NCBI GenBank assembly: GCA_913776405.1
Contig: CAJYOV010000327.1
Span: forward strand, 1 to 6,372
DNA: 6,372 bases
Direction of reading: 5' to 3'
DNA from: Pseudobdellovibrionaceae bacterium
GTDB taxonomy: Bacteria; Bdellovibrionota; Bdellovibrionia; Bdellovibrionales; JAMPXM01
Below are positions 1 through 5,326 of this stretch, piece by piece. Made by a program: the position numbers and the translations under genes. The stretch's first letter is position 1. The number at the start of each line of letters is the position of its first letter. The notes beneath the pieces are model-generated. The model made no database searches. It worked only from the letters and a program-made list of their open reading frames with translations, and was not told the origin of the DNA.

Positions 1-593
1 TGCTCCATGAACTGAGACATCGCCTCTTGACGCGAAAGTTGCTCGCCCGCTTGCAACGTTTTGAGCGCATCGACAGACACACCCGCAGCCGCTTGTGCAT
101 CTACAGACAACGCCTTGCCGTCGACGCCATTCAACTTGCCGTCGATCTTTCCAAAGAAATCCGGGAGCTTCATTTCGGGCTCTTCCGTTTTCTTCGGCGC
201 TTCGATCACGATAGGCGCATATTCAGAGCCGGGCGCGCGTGTCGCTTCGACACGGTTCTCCGTTCGCTCCGTCGAACGCTCTTTACGAGCTTCGCGTCTC
301 GGTTCTACTTTTGTTCTTCGTTCGCTGGATTGCTTTTCAGGTCGAGCCGCTGCGTTTCTTGAATCTTGTTCGCGGTCATTCGATCTTTTTTCTTCGCGAT
401 TAGAATCGCGGCCAGAAATTTTTCGATCGTTGCGATTTTGATTCTCGATTCCGCCTGACTTATCCCCGAGTAGCTGATCCGCGAAGTTCGCTTGATCGTC
501 CGCCCGTGCCCCAGATTTTTTAACACCGGTTTTGGAATCACCGTTGCTTGGGGTCACACGCGGCTGGGTGCCGACGTTGAGACCGGTTATCAC
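1..593 (-). CDS. fliK: Probable flagellar hook-length control protein FliK, N-terminal part (3' end outside the window)
   Basis: FliK is a secreted molecular ruler that measures the hook and switches export specificity from hook to filament subunits. The frame is open from 593 to the left edge (197 residues, no stop). The start is GTG (MITGLNVGTQPRV), chosen because AAGGAAGGGG sits 7 bases upstream; an in-frame TTG at 617 has no such site, and a stop at 621-623 closes the frame above it. The visible part has no recognisable domain: residues about 50-120 are very rich in Arg, Glu, Asp, Asn, Gln and Ser and should be disordered. They are followed by LPDFFGKIDGKLNGVDGKAL (143-162) and an Ala/Gln-rich helical stretch (162-197). 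The diagnostic C-terminal hook-length domain would lie outside the window. The FliK call therefore rests on position after fliJ-motE and on the polar, disordered N-terminus typical of that family; another flagellar protein is possible. Confidence 0.7.
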   Translation of the reverse strand, partial: MITGLNVGTQPRVTPSNGDSKTGVKKSGARADDQANFADQLLGDKSGGIENQNRNDRKISGRDSNREEKRSNDREQDSRNAAARPEKQSSERRTKVEPRREARKERSTERTENRVEATRAPGSEYAPIVIEAPKKTEEPEMKLPDFFGKIDGKLNGVDGKALSVDAQAAAGVSVDALKTLQAGEQLSRQEAMSQFME

Positions 594-600
594 TCGTTTT

Positions 601-610
601 CCCCTTCCTT
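601..610 (-). promoter_or_regulatory. Strong ribosome binding site of the fliK-like gene
   Basis: The minus strand reads AAGGAAGGGG followed by a 7-base A-rich spacer (AAAACGA) and GTG. This is the most purine-rich Shine-Dalgarno candidate in the window, and it decides the start of the gene. It makes sense that this gene has its own strong site, because unlike fliJ and motE it does not overlap its upstream neighbour. Confidence 0.7.
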
Positions 611-617
611 GGGTCAA

Positions 618-638
618 CCCTCACCATTCTAGCGAGGG
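618..638 (-). promoter_or_regulatory. Stem-loop in the motE-fliK gap
   Basis: On the minus-strand transcript, CCCUCGC pairs with GUGAGGG across the 7-base loop UAGAAUG, giving a 7-bp stem with one G-U pair. It starts 10 bases after the motE stop and ends 7 bases before the fliK ribosome binding site. No U-run follows, so it is not a standard intrinsic terminator. It may act in mRNA processing or stability, or tune fliK translation; this is inference from the sequence only. Confidence 0.4.
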
Positions 639-648
639 ACATTTATTT

Positions 649-1674
649 TCAGTTCTGCGTGGTTTCCGTCTGCTCCGCTGCGCCACTCTCGTCCGCTGCA
701 TTCGCGGGCGACCGTTGGTAGCCAGTGAGGAGTTCCGAAAGACGGCGCGCTTTTTTTGCGTCCATCATATTCATGATCTCAGCGGCGTTCTTCTTTTTCA
801 TCTTATCCATCACCTCGACCGCTAAATCCTCGTTCAAGGTCTCGATAATTTTTGCCGCATTCTGAGCTTTCATGGTCGAGTAAGTCTGGACCAGCTTATC
901 GACTTTCTCCTGATCGACAGCCACGCGCGTTTTAAGCGTCTTAGAAATTTCAGCCCGCATCGCTTCGAGCTGCTTTAACTTCTCATCTAGATCGGTCTTT
1001 TGCTTGCCAAGTTCTTCTTCGAGTTTTGCGAGCTCAGCTTCACGCAGATCAAGTTCTTTTTTGCGATCGTTCAATTTGTTGAAGAAGCTAAGTTCTTCAT
1101 CTGACCAGTTGCGGATATCCGACGGTTTCGGCGCTTCGCCCGCTGCCGCAACGTTCGAAGCATCTGCCGCACCAGCGACCGCTGCCGCTACACCTGCTGA
1201 TTCACCGTGAGCACCGGCTTCAGACTTCGCTGGTTCAGCGGTCTTCGCAGCCGCAGCCGCGTTCGCCGAGCCGAACATAGAAATTTCGACACCACTGATG
1301 CTGCTCACGCGAGCAAGAGCTTGATCCATCAGCTCCGGTTGGAAGTACCCAACGGCACTTGAAGCAAGAGCGATGACCGCCACGATAGCGGGAAACACCG
1401 GGAACGCCTGGCGCTTCTTCATTGAAGCGGACTTTTTTTCTTTCGTGCGACGAGCGATCTCTTTACGAAGCTGCTCTTCAGGCGTGCCGATCCGAATGCG
1501 ATCGCGCGACTTCGAGACTGCGTCCGGTTTCGCCTCAGTGCCTTGAAGTTTAAACTTCGGCTTCGCTGACGGCTTCGATTGCGGGCGTGCTTTACCAGCG
1601 CCCTTCACGGGTTTGCCCGTGATGAGACCGCTTGCTTTACCTGCTTCTTTGAAGAATTGATCGTACCCGCTCAT
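649..1674 (-). CDS. motE: MotE-like flagellar protein (membrane anchor, coiled coil, MgtE-N-like domain)
   Basis: The product has 341 residues. Order: a basic, Lys/Ser/Pro/Gly-rich N-terminus (1-90); one hydrophobic membrane segment (about 91-112) preceded by MKKRQ, so the N-terminus should be cytoplasmic; an Ala-rich linker (about 135-185); a strong coiled coil (about 195-250); and an MgtE-N/FliG-middle-like helical domain (about 256-318) with NAAKIIETLNEDLAVEVMDK. The last three match the MotE family (COG3334-type), whose studied members act in the periplasm as chaperones for the stator protein MotC. That role is known for relatives and inferred here. The start is fixed by the ATGA overlap with fliJ and GGGGA at 1679-1683, 4 bases before the ATG. 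A later ATG at 1422 (residue 85) would give a conventional short-tailed MotE but lacks a convincing ribosome binding site. The 90-residue cytoplasmic tail is longer than I expect for the family. It could also be a lineage-specific MotE paralogue with another flagellar role. Confidence 0.85.
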   Translation of the reverse strand: MSGYDQFFKEAGKASGLITGKPVKGAGKARPQSKPSAKPKFKLQGTEAKPDAVSKSRDRIRIGTPEEQLRKEIARRTKEKKSASMKKRQAFPVFPAIVAVIALASSAVGYFQPELMDQALARVSSISGVEISMFGSANAAAAAKTAEPAKSEAGAHGESAGVAAAVAGAADASNVAAAGEAPKPSDIRNWSDEELSFFNKLNDRKKELDLREAELAKLEEELGKQKTDLDEKLKQLEAMRAEISKTLKTRVAVDQEKVDKLVQTYSTMKAQNAAKIIETLNEDLAVEVMDKMKKKNAAEIMNMMDAKKARRLSELLTGYQRSPANAADESGAAEQTETTQN

Positions 1675-2132
1675 TTATTCCCCGCCGCCCAAGCATCTCG
1701 TCCGTGTCTGAGAGTGACGATTTCGTCGTTCTCTTTCATTTCGCGGATCCGCTGCTTCTTTTTATATTCTTCTTTCTGTTTCTCTTTTAATTTCTCAAGC
1801 GCTTTGACTTCTTTCGCCGCCTCAACCAACTGCTCCTGAAGAAGTTCAGCTGCCGATTTGAGGTCGCGAATTTTCAGTCTCTGATGCTCGATCCGGATCT
1901 TCTGCCCTTCGACAAACGCGTCATTCATGACGAGTCGGCTTGCGAGCGCTCCACCCGATTTCTCCAACGTCTGGTTCTCTAAACGTGTGTCATCCACTTG
2001 TTTATAAAAACCGTTTAACTCACCAACTGCTTGATCAACCTTCGCTTGAGCTTCGACGTAAACGCGTCTGGCCTCGTCCTGAAGCTTTCTTTTGTGATCA
2101 AGGAGCACTTCGAGACTGAACTCGAAACTCAT
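1671..2132 (-). CDS. fliJ: Flagellar export protein FliJ
   Basis: FliJ is a small coiled-coil protein that inserts in the centre of the FliI hexamer, like the gamma stalk of F1-ATPase, contacts the gate protein FlhA and helps recycle export chaperones. The 153 residues agree with the family (about 140-160). It is almost entirely charged alpha-helix in two long segments (about 10-60 and 75-140), as in an antiparallel coiled-coil. The C-terminal part ALEKLKEKQKEEYKKKQRIR (110-129), followed by an acidic END stretch near 133-135, is FliJ-like. Sequence conservation in this family is weak, so position directly after fliI carries much of the weight. The ATG overlaps the fliI stop (ATGA) and the TGA overlaps the start of the next gene (ATGA, 1671-1674). 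No good Shine-Dalgarno sequence precedes the start, which fits translational coupling to fliI. Confidence 0.93.
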   Translation of the reverse strand: MSFEFSLEVLLDHKRKLQDEARRVYVEAQAKVDQAVGELNGFYKQVDDTRLENQTLEKSGGALASRLVMNDAFVEGQKIRIEHQRLKIRDLKSAAELLQEQLVEAAKEVKALEKLKEKQKEEYKKKQRIREMKENDEIVTLRHGRDAWAAGNK

Positions 2133-3472
2133 CGATTACCTACGATCCGACCCATCATTTTCGCACACGTGACAAGATCCGTAGATTCATCGACCTCTTG
2201 TCGTAAGAAGTCGATGATCGCAGGCTGAAGACGAATCGCTTCGTCAATCGCCGGGTTTGAACCCGCCTTGTAGGCACCGATGTTAATCAGATCCTCTGCT
2301 TCGCGGTAAACCGCGAGCTGCTCACGCATCGCTCTGGCAACTCGCATGAACTCAGGCGGAACCACCTGACGCATGACCCGCGATGTTGACGGCAAAACGT
2401 CAATGGCAGGGAAATGACCGCGAGAAGCAAGCTTTCGATCCAAGACACTGTGGCCATCGACGATTGAACGAACGGCGTCACCGATTGGGTCATCCATGTC
2501 GTCGCCTTCGACGAGCACTGTGTATAAACCTGTGATTGAACCTTTGTTGTAAAAGGCACCGGCTCGCTCCAACAGCTTCGGAAGCGCTGCGAAGACCGAA
2601 GGTGTATACCCTTTCGATGCTGGCGGCTCACCCGTCGAGAGACCGATTTCACGTTGAGCCATCGCGAAGCGCGTGCACGAGTCCATCATCAAAAGGACAT
2701 GCTGCGATTGCTCCATGAAGTATTCCGCAATCGTTGTCGCAACGTAAGACGCTCGCATCCGAAGAAGCGGCGACTGATCGGATGTCGCAACGACAATAAC
2801 CGATCGCTTGAGACCCTCTTCACCGAGGATCTCTTCGATAAATTCTTTAACTTCTCGACCCCGCTCGCCGATCATCGCGATGACGTTGATGTCTGAGTTC
2901 GAGCCCCGGGCCATCATGCCCATTAAAACCGACTTACCAACACCTGAACCCGCCATGATCGCGACACGTTGACCGCGGCCCGCCGTGATCATCGAGTTGA
3001 TAGCGCGAACGCCCAGATCCATCGGCTCGTGAATCGGCTGACGCTCAAGCGGGTTTCCGACTGCATTGTAAATGAGGCTTTCTTCAACCGTGTCGATCGG
3101 ACCGAGGCCGTCAAGGGGCTCGCCGAGACCATTAATGACTCTGCCCAAGAGCTGCGGACCCACTTTGATCGTCGCAACTTGGCGTTCAAGTACGATACGT
3201 GAACCTAAGCCAACGCCACGCATTTCACCTAACGGCATCAGCAAAACGTTTCGATCTTTGAAACCGACAACTTCAGCAAGGAACTTTGGGAAGGCTTGCG
3301 AAGGATAAACTTCGCAGACGGAACCGATCGTGGCCCCCGGAAGATAGCCCATCATGAGCTGACCGATGACTTGGGTGATCTTCCCAGAGTCTTCAGTCAA
3401 ATGGACACGGTCGAGCAACGACTCGTAACGGCCCAAATCTAAATCGAGAACGTCTTTACTCGATTCTGTCAC
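2129..3472 (-). CDS. fliI: Flagellum-specific type III export ATPase FliI
   Basis: FliI is the hexameric ATPase that hydrolyses ATP at the cytoplasmic face of the export gate to help unfold and deliver rod, hook and filament subunits. The 447 residues match the family. Visible: the beta-barrel N-terminal domain (about 25-100); Walker A AGSGVGKS at 174-181 (K180, S181); GERGREVKEF at 202-211, with E203 the expected catalytic glutamate; Walker B ending in LLMMD (D264); the GEPPASKGYTPSVFAALPKL segment at 281-300, typical of type III export ATPases; and the ATPase alpha/beta signature PAIDVLPSTS at 355-364. No key residue is missing. The start is GTG, 3 bases after the fliH stop, with GGTGAG at 3479-3484 and a 6-base spacer as ribosome binding site. 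Its TGA overlaps the fliJ ATG as ATGA (2129-2132). Virulence-type SctN ATPases are close relatives, but the neighbouring flagellar genes settle the identity. Confidence 0.98.
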   Translation of the reverse strand: MTESSKDVLDLDLGRYESLLDRVHLTEDSGKITQVIGQLMMGYLPGATIGSVCEVYPSQAFPKFLAEVVGFKDRNVLLMPLGEMRGVGLGSRIVLERQVATIKVGPQLLGRVINGLGEPLDGLGPIDTVEESLIYNAVGNPLERQPIHEPMDLGVRAINSMITAGRGQRVAIMAGSGVGKSVLMGMMARGSNSDINVIAMIGERGREVKEFIEEILGEEGLKRSVIVVATSDQSPLLRMRASYVATTIAEYFMEQSQHVLLMMDSCTRFAMAQREIGLSTGEPPASKGYTPSVFAALPKLLERAGAFYNKGSITGLYTVLVEGDDMDDPIGDAVRSIVDGHSVLDRKLASRGHFPAIDVLPSTSRVMRQVVPPEFMRVARAMREQLAVYREAEDLINIGAYKAGSNPAIDEAIRLQPAIIDFLRQEVDESTDLVTCAKMMGRIVGNR

Positions 3473-3475
3473 GTC

Positions 3476-4261
3476 TTACTCACCCGCCGTATCGGAGACT
3501 TTAGGCAATTTGCCAGCAAGCGACGCCCACAGTTTTTCAACTCGTTGTTCGACGGTTGCATTCACGTCGCCGTAGTTTGTCTCTACGATACACCCACCCG
3601 GAGTGATCGACTCAGACGCTTCGAGCTTCGCTTTTTTTAGCTTCTCGAAGTCTTTACCGAGTTTCTCTTTCATGTGCTCGATGAACTCAAGATCAGAAGG
3701 CGCAAGGCGTACTGTCACCTGTTCTTCGGATTGAGCCGATTCAATCGCCATCTTTGCGATTTGGAGAATGAGTTCTTTGTTTTCTTGAATTTCGGTCATC
3801 GCGATCTTCTTTGCCATGACGTACGCCAACTGAACGATATGAGCTTCGTTAAAGCTCACAAGATCTGGCTTCAAGTTCTCGAACGATTGAATGAGCTGGT
3901 CAAAATGCGACATGCGTTCCGCAAAAGCTTCGCTCGTTTCCTGGTACGCCTTTTCGCGACCTTCTTCGAGACCCAGCTGGTAAGCCTGCTGATACGCTTG
4001 CTCTTGAAGGTCTTTTAATCGACTGAGAGCTTCGCGTTCGACTTTTTCTTCCATCGAAACGCGCTCGAGGTCTGCGATCCCCGTTTGCTCGGCTACGATT
4101 CGATCGATTCGGAACGAAGTCGTTTGACCTTCCGCTTCCGTATTCGATTTGAAAGCGACGAAAGCTGAAGCCGCAGGCGTCACTTGCTGCGGGAACTTCC
4201 GCGGTGCATACGCGACCGCGACTCGTTTTGCTTCCTCTTCCGTGAGAACTGCTTTCGCCAT
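3476..4261 (-). CDS. fliH: Flagellar export ATPase regulator/stator FliH
   Basis: FliH forms a dimer that binds one FliI, links the ATPase to the C ring and export gate, and corresponds to the peripheral stalk (b/delta) of F-type ATPases. The protein has 261 residues, in the family range. A variable N-terminal part (1 to about 65) is followed by a long charged helix (about 67-125) that contains small residues every fourth position (A89, A93, G97, G101, A105), the AxxxGxxxGxxxA repeat characteristic of FliH. The C-terminal domain (about 130-250) carries the conserved GGCIVETNYGDVNATVEQR at 222-240, typical of the FliH/SctL family. The ATG start is preceded by AAGGA (4268-4272) with 6 bases spacing, and the gene starts 15 bases after the fliG stop. 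The N-terminal 60 residues contain no tryptophan, unlike Salmonella FliH, which docks through N-terminal Trp residues. Placement between fliG and fliI supports the call. Confidence 0.95.
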   Translation of the reverse strand: MAKAVLTEEEAKRVAVAYAPRKFPQQVTPAASAFVAFKSNTEAEGQTTSFRIDRIVAEQTGIADLERVSMEEKVEREALSRLKDLQEQAYQQAYQLGLEEGREKAYQETSEAFAERMSHFDQLIQSFENLKPDLVSFNEAHIVQLAYVMAKKIAMTEIQENKELILQIAKMAIESAQSEEQVTVRLAPSDLEFIEHMKEKLGKDFEKLKKAKLEASESITPGGCIVETNYGDVNATVEQRVEKLWASLAGKLPKVSDTAGE

Positions 4262-4276
4262 CTGGATTCCTTAAGC

Positions 4277-5320
4277 TTAAACGAGTGCGTCTTCTGAGCC
4301 GCCGCGAGCGATAAGAATCTTGCCTTCGCCCTCGAGACGACGAGCCACGTTGACGATTTCGACCTGAGCCGTTTCGACGTCGGAAAGACGCGATGGTCCC
4401 ATATTCGAGAGATCGTCTTTGAGAAGCTGCGCCGCACGCTGAGAGATATTCTTGAAGATCTTGTTCCGGATCTCTTCGTTCGCCGTTTTGAGGGCGAGCA
4501 AGAGTTTGTCGTTCGGAACTTCCTTGAGGAGAGTTTGGATCCCCTTGTCGTCGATCTTGACGATATCCTCGAAGACGAACATGAGCTTGCGAATTTCTTC
4601 GGCGAGACTCGGGTCTTTCTCCTCGATTCGCGACATGATCGCCTTCTCTGTGTTCTTATCCATGACGTTCAGCATTTCAGCAACCGGCTGAACACCACCA
4701 AGTGCGGCCTGTTCGACTGTACCGATGTTCGCAAGCTCTTCTTTCAGAACGCGGTCGACTTCTGCGATCAGCTCAGGGGCAACATGATCGAGATTCGCCA
4801 TACGAAGAACAACTTCGGCTTGAAGCGCTTCTGGGAGCCGCTTCAAGACTTCGCCCTTTTTCTCTGGCTCAAGATGCGCGAGGATCACCGAAACCGTTTG
4901 CGGATGTTCGTGGATCAAGAAGTTCGCAAGGGACTTCGCATCGACCACTTCCAAGCTCTCGAGCGAAGGGCGCGATGAGTTTGAAACGTTCAAGTGACCG
5001 AGAACTCCACGTGCCCGCTCTTCACCGAGAGCGTCGACAACTGTTTCTTTCGAAGTCACATTATCGCTAAAGATATAGTCTTCAGATTCCGAGATGAGTT
5101 CGTAATATTCTTCAAGAACTTTTTTTGTAACGGCAATCGGCACGATGCGGAACTTACCCATCACCGTTAAAAGTTTACGGATGTCGCCGTCATCCATGCG
5201 CTTCAAAAGCTTCTTGGCAGCCTCTGGCCCAAGATAGTTTACGAGAACGGCGGCCTTTTCGAAGCCCTTCAAATTATCGTATTCGATTTGCTCGGCTTTG
5301 GTTAAACGAACGATAGACAT
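4277..5320 (-). CDS. fliG: Flagellar motor switch protein FliG
   Basis: FliG is the rotor component of the C ring: its N-terminal domain binds FliF, its middle domain contacts FliM, and its C-terminal domain meets the stator to produce torque. The 347 residues match the usual family length (about 330-350). Visible: an N-terminal domain (1 to about 100); the EHPQ motif at 138-141 in the middle ARM domain; the GGVQPVAEMLN hinge region at 208-218; and FVFEDIVKIDD at 248-258, opening the C-terminal domain. The five charged torque residues of E. coli FliG (K264, R281, D288, D289, R297) all appear to be present as K278, R295, D302, D303 and R311, at a constant offset of 14. The ATG start follows the fliF stop by 6 bases. 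The best Shine-Dalgarno candidate, GGAAGGA (5334-5340), lies inside the fliF end and is 13 bases away, so coupling to fliF translation is likely. Confidence 0.98.
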   Translation of the reverse strand: MSIVRLTKAEQIEYDNLKGFEKAAVLVNYLGPEAAKKLLKRMDDGDIRKLLTVMGKFRIVPIAVTKKVLEEYYELISESEDYIFSDNVTSKETVVDALGEERARGVLGHLNVSNSSRPSLESLEVVDAKSLANFLIHEHPQTVSVILAHLEPEKKGEVLKRLPEALQAEVVLRMANLDHVAPELIAEVDRVLKEELANIGTVEQAALGGVQPVAEMLNVMDKNTEKAIMSRIEEKDPSLAEEIRKLMFVFEDIVKIDDKGIQTLLKEVPNDKLLLALKTANEEIRNKIFKNISQRAAQLLKDDLSNMGPSRLSDVETAQVEIVNVARRLEGEGKILIARGGSEDALV

Positions 5321-5326
5321 ATCTGC

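Noticed and set aside
27..441. Two overlapping plus-strand open frames (27-362 and 61-441)
   Set aside because: They lie antisense to the FliK-like frame, have Arg/Phe/Ser-rich composition typical of reverse-complement shadows, and have no recognisable domain.
305..541. ATG-started minus-strand frame of 78 codons
   Set aside because: It is in a different register inside the FliK-like gene, stops early and has no supported ribosome binding site, while the frame from 593 runs through the edge.
582..617. Promoter-like TTGACC with a 17-base spacer upstream of AGTGAT on the minus strand
   Set aside because: The -10 match is poor and would overlap the fliK start codon, so it could not drive that gene. 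The TTGACC is probably chance.
1432..1438. A AAA AAG heptamer in the correct register in the motE-like gene, as in dnaX-type frameshifting
   Set aside because: Similar A7 runs at Lys-Lys codons occur in fliF, fliG, fliH and elsewhere in motE. The -1 frame after it ends after roughly 70 codons with no recognisable protein, and I see no clear downstream stem-loop or upstream stimulator.
2287..3308. Several open frames antisense to or out of register with fliI
   Set aside because: fliI is fully conserved with all motifs across this span; the other frames are shadows with no family resemblance.
4271..4280. Perfect 10-base palindrome TTAAGCTTAA at the fliG-fliH junction
   Set aside because: It has no loop, is short, and overlaps the fliG stop and the fliH ribosome binding site; most likely chance in AT-rich junction sequence.
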